NCBI RefSeq assembly: GCF_003014615.1
Contig: NZ_PYGI01000020.1
Span: 29,368 to 93,367 of the forward strand
From: Marinobacterium halophilum
Lineage (GTDB): Bacteria; Pseudomonadota; Gammaproteobacteria; Pseudomonadales; Balneatricaceae
Direction of reading: 5' to 3'
Length of the DNA stretch: 64,000 nucleotides
Part shown: in pieces, positions 9,707 to 18,246 of the stretch
Numbering within the stretch: the first letter of the stretch is position 1
Layout: each line of letters opens with the position of its first letter
The notes under the pieces: generated by a model
Told to the model about the DNA's origin: nothing
What the model saw: the letters and a program-made list of their open reading frames with translations, nothing else
Databases searched by the model: none
Position numbers and translations under genes: made by a program

Positions 9707-9763
9707 ATGTTCGACTCGCCCGTTTCTGCCAGCAAAGCCTTGTCACTCGGCCAACGCCGATGA
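9707..9763 (+). other. Possible 18-codon leader reading frame
   Basis: ATG 9707 opens a frame of 18 codons whose TGA (9761-9763) overlaps the proposed ATG (9760) of the flavin subunit as ATGA. Because that ATG lacks a clear ribosome site, translational coupling through this leader is possible. There is no homology to support the peptide itself. Confidence 0.25.
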
Positions 9764-10602
9764 CTCATCCGGCGCTGCCCACCGAAGCCCTGATCCTGAA
9801 TCGCATTCAGGAGACCGAGGATATTTTCACCCTGCAGTTGCGTCTGACCGACCCGGCGCAGCAGTGGCGTCTGGGCATTCAGCCCGGCCAGTTCAATATG
9901 CTTTACCGCTTCGGCGTCGGCGAAATTCCGATCTCGTTCATGGCAATTGCCCAAGATGAACAGGGCCAATCAGTGCTGGCACATACTATTCGCGCGCTGG
10001 GCCGGGTCAGTCAGGCGCTGGCAGCACTGCTGCCGGGAGACCGGATCGGCCTGCGCGGTCCCTTCGGCAATGGCTGGCCCTTGCAGCAGGCCGAGGGCAT
10101 GGACCTGTGTGTGGTCACCGGTGGGCTAGGCTGTGCACCGGCGGTGTCGATCATCGAACATGCTTTTGCCAACCGGGCGCTGTATGGCCACATTCATATT
10201 ATTCAGGGGGTCAAGCACTCGGCCGACCTGCTCTGGCGCAGCCGTTACGAATTCTGGGCACAACAGCCGGAAACGACTGTGTTGATGGCGGCAGATGTCG
10301 CCGCACCCGGCTGGCCCTGGTACAGCGGCCGCGTCACCGAGCTGATCAAGCGCTTGCCGCTCAATCCCGAACACACCCTGGTGTGCTGCTGCGGCCCCGA
10401 ACCGATGATGCAGGCCAGTGCCGAGCAGCTGATCCGCCAACACGTACCGGCCGACGCGATCTGGCTAAGTATGGAGCGCAACATGCAGTGTGCCAGCGGC
10501 CATTGCGGCCATTGCCAGTTCGGTGCCGACTTCATCTGCCGCGACGGCCCGGTGATGCCCTATCCGCGCTTGCGTGATCGCCTGGGCCTGGAGGGCGTTT
10601 AA
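9760..10602 (+). CDS. FAD/NAD(P)-binding hydrogenase subunit (HydG/HyhG-like)
   Basis: A 280-residue flavin reductase of the ferredoxin-NADP reductase fold, similar to the PyrK/sulfhydrogenase gamma group. It has a FAD-binding beta barrel first, an NAD(P)-binding part (VTGGLGCAPAVSIIEH), and a C-terminal [2Fe-2S] cysteine set in CASGHCGHCQFG plus a further Cys. It passes electrons between NAD(P)H and the hydrogenase iron-sulfur chain. The frame is open back to 9541, but homologues are about 280 residues long and ATG 9760 fits that; the start remains moderately sure. Its stop overlaps the next start as TAATG, so it is coupled to the small subunit gene. Confidence 0.85.
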   Translation: MTHPALPTEALILNRIQETEDIFTLQLRLTDPAQQWRLGIQPGQFNMLYRFGVGEIPISFMAIAQDEQGQSVLAHTIRALGRVSQALAALLPGDRIGLRGPFGNGWPLQQAEGMDLCVVTGGLGCAPAVSIIEHAFANRALYGHIHIIQGVKHSADLLWRSRYEFWAQQPETTVLMAADVAAPGWPWYSGRVTELIKRLPLNPEHTLVCCCGPEPMMQASAEQLIRQHVPADAIWLSMERNMQCASGHCGHCQFGADFICRDGPVMPYPRLRDRLGLEGV

Positions 10603-11426
10603 TGAAGAGCCTGATGACCAAACCCCGCATCGCCGTACACAAGTTCAGCTCCTGTGATGGTTGTCAGCTCGCCTTTCTCAATCTGGGTGAAGCGTTGCTG
10701 CAACTGAACGCACAGGTCGATATTCTGCATTTTCTTGAAGCGGGCATGAGCGATGCCGAGGCCGACGTGGACATCGCCTTTGTCGAAGGCAGCCTGTCGA
10801 CCCCGGACGAACTGGACCGCATTCGGCAGGTACGCGCCCACAGCCGCTATCTGGTCACCATCGGTGCCTGCGCCACCAGCGGTGGGCTGCAGGCGCTACG
10901 CAATCTGGACGGCAATCACGATGATTGGCGTGACGCCATCTATGCCCGCCCCGAATTCATCCACACGCTGAAGCACGTCAAACCGGTCGCTGCCGAGGTC
11001 AAAGTGGACCTGGAACTTTGGGGCTGTCCGGTCAGCAGCGCTCAAGTGCTGGCCGCGGTGCGTGCGCTGCTGTTTGGCGTAGCCCCGGTGGATGATCGTG
11101 ACCGCGTCTGCCTGGAGTGCAAGCGCCAACAGGCAGTCTGCGTTATGGTCACTCAGGGTGTGCCCTGTATGGGGCCTGTCACGCGCACCGGTTGCGGTGC
11201 CCTGTGTCCACGCTTTGGCCGCGACTGCTATGGTTGCTACGGCCCCAGCGAAACCGCCCAGACTGACACCCTGGCCCGCCGCTTTGCCGGTCTAGGCCTG
11301 CTGCCCGACGCCATCGCCCGCCGTTTTCTGCTGATCAATTCCCAGGCACCCGCATTCTTGCAAACCGGCCGCGTCTTTCACCGCTCGCCAGCACGCGCTC
11401 AACCGCCAGGAGATCAGGATGACTAG
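10602..11426 (+). CDS. [NiFe] hydrogenase small subunit, group 3-like (HydD/HyhS-like)
   Basis: A 274-residue iron-sulfur subunit of a cytoplasmic hydrogenase. C18 and C21 (SSCDGC) and a GACAT motif provide proximal cluster ligands. LWGCPVS and the cysteine-rich C-terminal part (VCLECK, VPCMGPV, GCGALCPRFGRDCYGCYG) carry the rest. No twin-arginine signal is present, as expected for a soluble group 3 enzyme. The ATG overlaps the previous stop by one base and the stop overlaps the large subunit gene by eight bases, so the three genes are translationally coupled. Confidence 0.92.
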   Translation: MKSLMTKPRIAVHKFSSCDGCQLAFLNLGEALLQLNAQVDILHFLEAGMSDAEADVDIAFVEGSLSTPDELDRIRQVRAHSRYLVTIGACATSGGLQALRNLDGNHDDWRDAIYARPEFIHTLKHVKPVAAEVKVDLELWGCPVSSAQVLAAVRALLFGVAPVDDRDRVCLECKRQQAVCVMVTQGVPCMGPVTRTGCGALCPRFGRDCYGCYGPSETAQTDTLARRFAGLGLLPDAIARRFLLINSQAPAFLQTGRVFHRSPARAQPPGDQDD

Positions 11427-12714
11427 CCGCCGTATTCGTATTGATGTTCCGGCGCTGACCCGCGTCGAAGGTGAAGGCTCACTGCGGCTAGAGGTCAGGG
11501 ATGGCAAGCTGGTCGAACTGGGACTGTCGATCTTCGAGCCACCACGCTACTTTGAGAAATTTCTGGAAGGTCGCGAGGCCAGGGAAGTCGTCGATATCGT
11601 CGCCCGTATCTGCGGTATCTGCCCGGTCGCGTACCAAATCAGCGCGCTCAATGCACTGGAATCACTCGCCAACGAATCTGCGCCAGACTGGGCGTTAACG
11701 ATGCGACGGGTATTCTATTGCGGCGAATGGCTGCAGAGCCATGCCCTGCATATTCACCTGCTGGCACTGCCGGACTTTCTCGGCTTCGACAACGCCATTG
11801 CCATGGCCGGGCAGCACCCTGATGAAGTGAAGCGCGGCCTCAAACTGCAAGGGCTTGGCAACGCGCTCATCCGCCTGTTCGGTGGGCGCTCGGTACACCC
11901 GGTCGGAGCGCGGCTCGGCGGTTTTCATCATGCGCCTGCAGCGGATGACGTGTCCGCCCTTACACATAAACTGAAAGCGGCCCAAGCGGATGCCGCTGAC
12001 CTTACCCGCTTCTGCGCCAGCCTGCCGTTGCCGAATGACCCTCAAGACTTTATCGGCGTAGCCCTGCACCACCCCGACCGCTACGCCATGGAATGTGGCA
12101 ACATCCGCACCAGCACCGGTTTGATGCTGAGTGCTGCCCAGTTCGAACAGCACTTCCATGAGACCCAAAAGTCCGATTCGACTGCACTTTGGTCCGACTT
12201 TGACGGCCAACCCTACCTGACCGGACCGCTGGCACGACTGAACCTCAACCACGCTCAACTGCCCGATTTTTTGCACACCCGGCTGGGCGAAATAGGCCTG
12301 GCACTGCCGTCCAGCAACATGTTCCACAGCCTGATTGCCCGCGCAGTGGAGATCGAACTGGCTCTGCATGAAGCCATTACCCTGCTTGAGGGCTACACCT
12401 GCCCGGCTGCGCCCTATGCTCCGCTATCTTTGCAGGCAGGCACCGGCTACGGCATGAGTGAAGCACCACGCGGGCTGCTTTGGCACCGTTATGAGATCGG
12501 TGAGGATCAGCTGATCAAGGCCGCCCGCATCGTCCCGCCCACCAGCCAGAACCAGGCGCGAATAGAAGCAGACCTGCACCGTTCACTCACAGCCTTCGGA
12601 CTGGATCATGACGAAGACGCATTAAGACTTCGAGCCGAACAGGTGATCCGAAACTATGATCCCTGCATCTCCTGCGCCACCCACTTTCTGACCCTGAAGA
12701 GAGTTGAACGGTGA
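11419..12714 (+). CDS. [NiFe] hydrogenase large subunit, group 3b-like (HydA/HyhL-like)
   Basis: Catalytic subunit of 431 residues that reversibly oxidises H2. The N-terminal nickel motif is RICGIC with C65 and C68. The C-terminal motif is DPCISCATH with C416, C419 and H422, followed by a nine-residue tail (FLTLKRVER) that is expected to be cut off after nickel insertion. Both nickel-binding pairs are intact. With the small, flavin and 4Fe-4S subunits this fits a group 3b NADP-linked bidirectional hydrogenase. A maturation protease gene overlaps its stop by four bases. General Hyp accessory genes are not in the window. Confidence 0.93.
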   Translation: MTSRRIRIDVPALTRVEGEGSLRLEVRDGKLVELGLSIFEPPRYFEKFLEGREAREVVDIVARICGICPVAYQISALNALESLANESAPDWALTMRRVFYCGEWLQSHALHIHLLALPDFLGFDNAIAMAGQHPDEVKRGLKLQGLGNALIRLFGGRSVHPVGARLGGFHHAPAADDVSALTHKLKAAQADAADLTRFCASLPLPNDPQDFIGVALHHPDRYAMECGNIRTSTGLMLSAAQFEQHFHETQKSDSTALWSDFDGQPYLTGPLARLNLNHAQLPDFLHTRLGEIGLALPSSNMFHSLIARAVEIELALHEAITLLEGYTCPAAPYAPLSLQAGTGYGMSEAPRGLLWHRYEIGEDQLIKAARIVPPTSQNQARIEADLHRSLTAFGLDHDEDALRLRAEQVIRNYDPCISCATHFLTLKRVER

Positions 12715-13175
12715 ATGCCCACCGTGCCGGGCGTCATCTGATTATCGGGATAGGCTCACCCTTCGGCGATGATCAGGCGGGGTGGCGGGTCATCGAACAT
12801 CTGCAGCGGATGGATCTGCCGCCCGAGGTACAGCTGCTGAGCCTGGACCGACCGGGACCGGCGCTGATTGAGCAGATGCAGGGATACAGCTCGGTTATCC
12901 TGATCGATGCTGTACGCACCGACCAATACCCGCCCGGTGCCTGCCTGGAATTGACGCCTGAGCAGCTGTCCGGTCTGGATTCGCTCTCCACCCATGGATT
13001 CGGCCTGGCGGTAGTACTCAGGCTGGCCTCGACATTAGCGCAATTGCCGACACGGCTGCGCCTGTTCGGACTGTGTATGCCAACCGTCCCCACACCCCAT
13101 GCAGCCTTGAGCCCTGAAATGCGGGCAGGTGTGCTGCAACTGACGCAGCAATTATCTGCAACGCTGAACACCTGA
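12711..13175 (+). CDS. Hydrogenase maturation protease
   Basis: A 154-residue endopeptidase of the HyaD/HybD/HycI family that removes the C-terminal tail of the large subunit. It shows the N-terminal IGIGSPFGDD motif, whose acidic residues (D20, D21) include the expected nickel-sensing position, and a conserved histidine in STHGFGLA. It starts at GTG 12711 within the GTGA overlap with the large subunit stop, so it is made together with its substrate. It ends the hydrogenase gene run; 158 bases without a gene follow before a DMT carrier. Confidence 0.88.
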   Translation: MNAHRAGRHLIIGIGSPFGDDQAGWRVIEHLQRMDLPPEVQLLSLDRPGPALIEQMQGYSSVILIDAVRTDQYPPGACLELTPEQLSGLDSLSTHGFGLAVVLRLASTLAQLPTRLRLFGLCMPTVPTPHAALSPEMRAGVLQLTQQLSATLNT

Positions 13176-13333
13176 TACTGCGCTTTCACCACCGATGACA
13201 AAATAATATGTCCGGCAAAATATTTACCGCCAGCGGCTGCATTGCGACCGAATAGTATGTAACCTTCGTTACACTTAATAATTCCGGATGGTTGGCTTCA
13301 ACTGTATTGCCAACCACGTCATAAGGAGTGTTC

Positions 13334-14266
13334 ATGGTCACCCAACGACGCCACCTTGACCTGCTGGCCGTCAGCCTCTTGCTGATGTTGTGTCTGGGCT
13401 GGGGCTTTCAGCAGATTGCCATCAAAATGGCGGCGGACGATATCGCGCCGACGTTACAGATCGGCCTGCGTTCGGCTTTTGCCGCCGTGGTACTGCTATT
13501 GCTGATGCTGCGCAGCGAAGGTCTAAAGCTGTTCAGCGATGGCACCCTGAAGGCCGGGTTACTGGCCGGTGCCATGTTCGGTACCGAATTTCTGTTCGTC
13601 GGTGAAGGACTGGTGCGCACCAGTGCTTCTCACGTTGTCGTGTTCCTTTATACCTCACCGATTTTCACCGCGCTGGGAATGCATTTCATCCACCCTGACG
13701 AGCGCCTGAGCAGGTTGCAATGGAGCGGGATAGCCTTGGCTTTTGTCGGCATCTGCATCGCATTCATGGGCGGTGGCGAAGCCGCCGGTACCAGCTTGCT
13801 GGGCGATGCGTTCGCATTGGCCGCCGGTGCGGTATGGGGCTTTACCACCGTGGTCATCCGAGGTTCGGCCCTGTCGGAGGCACCTGCCATCAAGACCCTG
13901 TTCTACCAGATGGCCATCACGGCAATATTGTTGATCAGTGCAGCATTTCTGATGGGCAACGGGACCATGAACTGGACCCCGGAAACGACGACCAACCTGG
14001 CCCTGCAGGCGGTGTTGATCGCACTGGCCAGCTACCTGACCTGGTTCTGGCTGCTGAAACGCTATCTGGCCTCGCGCATGGCAACCTTCGTCTTCATCAC
14101 ACCGCTATTGGGCGTTGTATTCGGTGTGATGATTCTGGATGAAGTACTCAGCACCAGCTTTGTCAGCGGAGGACTCATGGTGCTGACCGGTATTTTCCTG
14201 GTCAGTGCCAAAGACCTGATCAACCAACGCAAGGCACGCCGGCTGCGCGAAGCAATCGGAGACTGA
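13334..14266 (+). CDS. DMT-family (EamA) transporter
   Basis: A 310-residue membrane protein with about ten hydrophobic segments in two EamA repeats. The start is ATG 13334, six bases after AAGGAG; an in-frame GTG at 13328 overlaps that ribosome site. Members export amino acids, nucleosides or other small metabolites, and the substrate cannot be assigned. It lies between the hydrogenase and formate dehydrogenase loci, convergent with the latter, with about 70 bases between the stop codons. Confidence 0.85.
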   Translation: MVTQRRHLDLLAVSLLLMLCLGWGFQQIAIKMAADDIAPTLQIGLRSAFAAVVLLLLMLRSEGLKLFSDGTLKAGLLAGAMFGTEFLFVGEGLVRTSASHVVVFLYTSPIFTALGMHFIHPDERLSRLQWSGIALAFVGICIAFMGGGEAAGTSLLGDAFALAAGAVWGFTTVVIRGSALSEAPAIKTLFYQMAITAILLISAAFLMGNGTMNWTPETTTNLALQAVLIALASYLTWFWLLKRYLASRMATFVFITPLLGVVFGVMILDEVLSTSFVSGGLMVLTGIFLVSAKDLINQRKARRLREAIGD

Positions 14267-14336
14267 TCGGGCTCCTGCGTACTCGGCATTCCGGTTATAC
14301 ACACTCGATAGTGGGCAAAGCCGGAATCAGGTGGAC

Positions 14337-14561
14337 TTACAACGCTCCACGCAATCTCTCCCCCGCCAACTGCGCCGCAGAATGGAGTTCATTGCTGCCG
14401 TGTTCGATCAGCTCGTGCAGCTGTTGCTTCATACGGCGTGACCAGAATTTTTGCACATGCCCCTCAATCAACGCGGCAACGCTGGCCTCGTCTCCTGCGC
14501 TGGCGTTGTTGATGGCGATATGGTTGAGCATTTTGATCAAAGACGTCTTTTCATGCGACAT
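14337..14561 (-). CDS. fdsD: Formate dehydrogenase delta subunit
   Basis: A small 74-residue protein of the FdsD family, recognised by the pattern LIKMLNHIAIN, a central acidic/alanine part and KFWSRRMKQQL. FdsD proteins are needed for active NAD-linked molybdenum formate dehydrogenases, probably in assembly with the FdhD-like chaperone. It overlaps the end of the fdhD-like gene by 11 bases and is the last gene of the leftward fds operon. Confidence 0.9.
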   Translation of the reverse strand: MSHEKTSLIKMLNHIAINNASAGDEASVAALIEGHVQKFWSRRMKQQLHELIEHGSNELHSAAQLAGERLRGAL

Positions 14562-15378
14562 GACTGTCGTCCCCGTTATCTGTGGTTGTGTAGATTACAT
14601 GGCGACCCTGTCGGGCAAAACCGATCAGGTGGATACCGGCACGGCTGGCCTGCTCGATCGCCAATGCCGTAGGTGCCGAGACAGCGACCAGTGCGCCTAT
14701 ATTAGCGGCGGCACATTTATGCACCATTTCAAAGCTGGCGCGACTGGTGATCAGGACGAAACGTCCCGCATAATCCGTTGAATCCTGAATGCAACAGGAG
14801 GCCATCGCTCCGATCAGTTTGTCCAATGCATTGTGTCGCCCCACGTCCTCGCGCAGCAGCCGAACCCTGCCACTCTCGTCACAAAGCGCAGCACCGTGTA
14901 CGGCCCCCGTACTACGTTGTAGCTGTTGATGCTTGCGCAGCTGCGTCAGAGCGTTTTCAATCGCGTCGGCACTCGGCAAAGGAGCCGGCCTAACCAGCCT
15001 GGGCGTGCCAATTGCCTGTTCCAGAGATTCAGCACCACAAAGCCCACACCCCGTGCGTCCCGCCAGATTACGACGACGGTGCTTGAGTTTTTCAAAGCAC
15101 TCGGTTGCCAGTTCAAGCTGCAATTCGATACCCAGTGGATGCTGAACAACTTCGGTGCCATACAATTGTTCCGGCCGTTCAATGATGCCCTCACTGAGAC
15201 TGAAACCACGCCCGAAGTCCTCGAGGTTGTCGGGAGTGGCCATCATGACCACATGGGATAACCCGTTATAGGCCAGTGCGACGGCTACCTCATCCGCCAC
15301 CTGGTCTTCGGCACACTCCAGGGCGGCACCCTTACGGCGCAACACCTGGACGTGTTGTTCGCCCTTGAGTACCGCCAT
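14551..15378 (-). CDS. fdhD: FdhD-type sulfurtransferase for formate dehydrogenase
   Basis: A 275-residue chaperone (called FdsC in fds operons) that delivers sulfur to the bis-MGD cofactor of formate dehydrogenase. It has the characteristic GRTGCGLCG loop with C111 and C114, and the conserved EDVGRHNALDK and TSRASFEMVHK stretches. Its ATG overlaps the fdsA stop codon (TGATG), so it is translated together with the catalytic subunit it activates. Confidence 0.95.
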   Translation of the reverse strand: MAVLKGEQHVQVLRRKGAALECAEDQVADEVAVALAYNGLSHVVMMATPDNLEDFGRGFSLSEGIIERPEQLYGTEVVQHPLGIELQLELATECFEKLKHRRRNLAGRTGCGLCGAESLEQAIGTPRLVRPAPLPSADAIENALTQLRKHQQLQRSTGAVHGAALCDESGRVRLLREDVGRHNALDKLIGAMASCCIQDSTDYAGRFVLITSRASFEMVHKCAAANIGALVAVSAPTALAIEQASRAGIHLIGFARQGRHVIYTTTDNGDDSHVA

Positions 15379-18245
15379 CAGGATTGCTCCGAGCGGGCCT
15401 CGCGGAGAAAACTCTGCTGGCGATGATGGTTGTCATGGAAGTTCTTCTGCCACTCGGAAGGCTGGCTTACCTTCTCAACCTGTACCGCTGTTACCTTGTA
15501 CTCGGGGCAGTTAGTGGCCCAGTCCGAATTGTCGGTGGTGATCACATTGGCACCGCTGTGTGGGTGGTGAAAGGTGGTATACACCACGCCCGGCTGCATG
15601 CGTTCACTGATGCGTGCACGCAATACCGTGTGCCCGGCGCGACTGCTGATCCCGAGCCAGTCCCCTTCGTTGATGCCCCGTTCCTCGGCATCATGCGGAT
15701 GCACTTCCAGCATATCTTCGCTGTGCCAGACCTGGTTCTCGGTACGGCGAGTCTGGGCACCCACATTGTACTGACTCAGAATACGCCCGGTGGTCAACAG
15801 TAGTGGAAAGCGACGACTGGCCCGTTCAGTAGTCGGTATGAATTCAGTAATGGCGAACTGCGCTTTGCCAATCGGAAAACTGTCCACGTGCATGATCGGC
15901 GAGCCTGTCGGGTACGTGTCGTTGCAGGGCCATTGCAGGCTGCCGTGCTGCTCCAGCTTGTCGTAGTTCACGCCCGCAAAACTAGGCGTCAGGCTGGCAA
16001 TCTCGTCCATGATTTCGGACGGATGGCTGTAGTTCATCGGGTAGCCCAGTGCATTGGCCAAATCCTGAGTCACCTCCCAATCCTCTTTGCCCGCCAGCGG
16101 CGGCATCACCTTACGTACGCGGTTAATGCGGCGCTCTGCATTGGTAAAGGTGCCGTTCTTCTCCAGAAAGGTGGAGCCGGGCAACAGCACATGGGCAAAC
16201 TTTGCGGTTTCGTTGAGGAAAATATCCTGCACAATCAGGCAATCCAGAGCGCGCAGCGCCTGTTCCACATGCTGGGTATTGGGGTCTGATTGGGCGATAT
16301 CCTCGCCTTGCACATACATCGCCCTGAAAGCACCGGCGATGGCGGCATCGAACATGTTGGGAATGCGCAGGCCCGGTTCAGGATCGATCGCTACGCCCCA
16401 GGCGGCCTCAAACTGTCCACGAGCCACAGGGTCGGACACGTGCTGATAGCCTGGCAGTTCATGCGGGAAGGACCCCATATCACAGGAGCCCTGCACGTTG
16501 TTCTGTCCGCGCAGGGGATTGACGCCTACACCTTCACGGCCGATGTTGCCGGTCGCCAGCGCCAGGTTGGCGATCCCCATTACGGTGGTAGACCCCTGGC
16601 TGTGCTCGGTTACCCCCAGACCGTAATAAATCGCCGCGTTGGGGGCCTTGGCAAAGGCTCGGGCTGCTGCACGTACCTTATCGGCTGACACCCCAGTGAT
16701 TGCTTCCACGTTTTCCGGTGCATGACGCTCATCAGCAATAAAATCGCGCCATTGGCTGTAGCCCTTGGTGTCACAACGACTGGCAATAAAGTCGCTGTCT
16801 TCAAGCCCTTCGTTGATCACCACGTGCGCCAGTGCGTTGACCATGGCCACGTTGGAGCCCGGACGCAGCGGCAGATGCATGGCATCATTCAGGTGCGGCG
16901 TATCCAGCAGATCAATATGACGCGGGTCGGCCACTATCAAACTGGCTCCCTCGCGCAGACGACGGCGCAGCAACGAACCAAACACCGGGTGCGCATCGGT
17001 GGGGTTGGCACCAATCACCAGCACGCAGTCAGCCTTCAATACTGAATCAAAGGTTTGGGTACCGGCAGACTCGCCCAGTGTCTGCTTCAGGCCATAGCCG
17101 GTAGGGCTGTGGCAGACTCGGGCACAGGTATCGGTGTTGTTGTTGCCAAAGGCCGTGCGGATCAGTTTCTGGACCAGGTACGCCTCTTCGTTGGTACAAC
17201 GTGAGGAGGTAATCCCGCCCACACTTTCACGGCCATGCTCGGCCTGAATCTCTTTCAGACGACGGGCAGCAAAACCGATCGCTTCTTCCCAGCTCACTTC
17301 ACGCCAGGGCTGGTCGATGCTATCGCGAATCATCGGCGCACGGATGCGGTCCTTGTGCGTGGCGTAGCCAAAGGCGAAACGGCCTTTGACACAGGCATGA
17401 CCATGGTTCGCTTCGCCGCCCTTGTAAGGCAGCATACGCACCAGCTTGTCGCCTTTCATTTCCGCCTTGAATGAGCAACCCACGCCACAGTAGGCACAGG
17501 TCGTCACCACTGAGTGTTCCGGCTGACCCATTTCGATAACGGAGTTTTCCGTCAGAGTTGCCGTCGGGCAAGCCTGCACACAGGCACCACAGGAGACACA
17601 TTCGGAATCGAGGAAGCTTTCATCCTGACCGGCAGCGACACGGGAATCGAAACCGCGACCATCGATTGTCAGCGCAAACGTACCCTGAACTTCAGAACAG
17701 GCGCGCACGCAACGGGAGCAGACGATGCACTTGCTGGGGTCATAGGTGAAATAGGGGTTGGAGGTATCCTTCTCCGCCTGCAGATGGTTCTCGCCATCAA
17801 AGCCATAACGAACTTCGCGTAGTCCTACTACGCCAGCCATATCCTGCAGTTCACAGTTACCATTGGTCGGGCAGGTCAGGCAGTCCAGTGGATGGTCGGA
17901 GATATACAGCTCCATGATATTACGACGCAGCTTGGCCAGTTTGTCGTTCTGGGTCCATACCCTCATCCCCTCTTCCACGGGAGTGGTGCAGGAGGCTGGC
18001 ATGCCGCGACGGCCATCGATCTGCACGGCACACAGACGGCAGGAGCCAAAGGCGTCCAGATTGTCACTGGCACAGAGCTTGGGAATATTGATGTCGGCCA
18101 GTGCCGCCGCACGCATGACGGAAGTGCCTTCGGGCACGCGGCTCTCGACGCCATCGATTTCCAGCGTAATCTGCTTCTCACTTAGCGAGGCCGGGGTACC
18201 GTAGTCACGGTTGTAATCCAGCTTGGGATCAAAATGCTGCAACAT
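15378..18245 (-). CDS. fdsA: NAD-dependent formate dehydrogenase alpha subunit (Mo)
   Basis: Catalytic subunit that oxidises formate to CO2. The start is the ATG at 18245, preceded by GGAGGAGG; this gives 955 residues. Cofactor sites in order: [2Fe-2S] C58, C69, C72, C86; a His-ligated 4Fe-4S cluster H118, C122, C125, C131; two ferredoxin clusters C173/176/179/183 and C216/219/222/226; the bis-MGD domain cluster C250, C253, C257, C285. The molybdenum ligand is a cysteine, C378, next to H379, so this is the Cys form, not the selenocysteine form. It starts two bases after the fdsB stop. Electrons pass to FdsB and NAD+. The reverse reaction, CO2 reduction, is known for the family. Confidence 0.97.
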   Translation of the reverse strand: MLQHFDPKLDYNRDYGTPASLSEKQITLEIDGVESRVPEGTSVMRAAALADINIPKLCASDNLDAFGSCRLCAVQIDGRRGMPASCTTPVEEGMRVWTQNDKLAKLRRNIMELYISDHPLDCLTCPTNGNCELQDMAGVVGLREVRYGFDGENHLQAEKDTSNPYFTYDPSKCIVCSRCVRACSEVQGTFALTIDGRGFDSRVAAGQDESFLDSECVSCGACVQACPTATLTENSVIEMGQPEHSVVTTCAYCGVGCSFKAEMKGDKLVRMLPYKGGEANHGHACVKGRFAFGYATHKDRIRAPMIRDSIDQPWREVSWEEAIGFAARRLKEIQAEHGRESVGGITSSRCTNEEAYLVQKLIRTAFGNNNTDTCARVCHSPTGYGLKQTLGESAGTQTFDSVLKADCVLVIGANPTDAHPVFGSLLRRRLREGASLIVADPRHIDLLDTPHLNDAMHLPLRPGSNVAMVNALAHVVINEGLEDSDFIASRCDTKGYSQWRDFIADERHAPENVEAITGVSADKVRAAARAFAKAPNAAIYYGLGVTEHSQGSTTVMGIANLALATGNIGREGVGVNPLRGQNNVQGSCDMGSFPHELPGYQHVSDPVARGQFEAAWGVAIDPEPGLRIPNMFDAAIAGAFRAMYVQGEDIAQSDPNTQHVEQALRALDCLIVQDIFLNETAKFAHVLLPGSTFLEKNGTFTNAERRINRVRKVMPPLAGKEDWEVTQDLANALGYPMNYSHPSEIMDEIASLTPSFAGVNYDKLEQHGSLQWPCNDTYPTGSPIMHVDSFPIGKAQFAITEFIPTTERASRRFPLLLTTGRILSQYNVGAQTRRTENQVWHSEDMLEVHPHDAEERGINEGDWLGISSRAGHTVLRARISERMQPGVVYTTFHHPHSGANVITTDNSDWATNCPEYKVTAVQVEKVSQPSEWQKNFHDNHHRQQSFLREARSEQS

Positions 18246-18246
18246 G

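Noticed and set aside
15378..18245. Selenocysteine formate dehydrogenase
   Set aside because: The molybdenum ligand position is a normal cysteine codon (C378) and the frame has no in-frame TGA.
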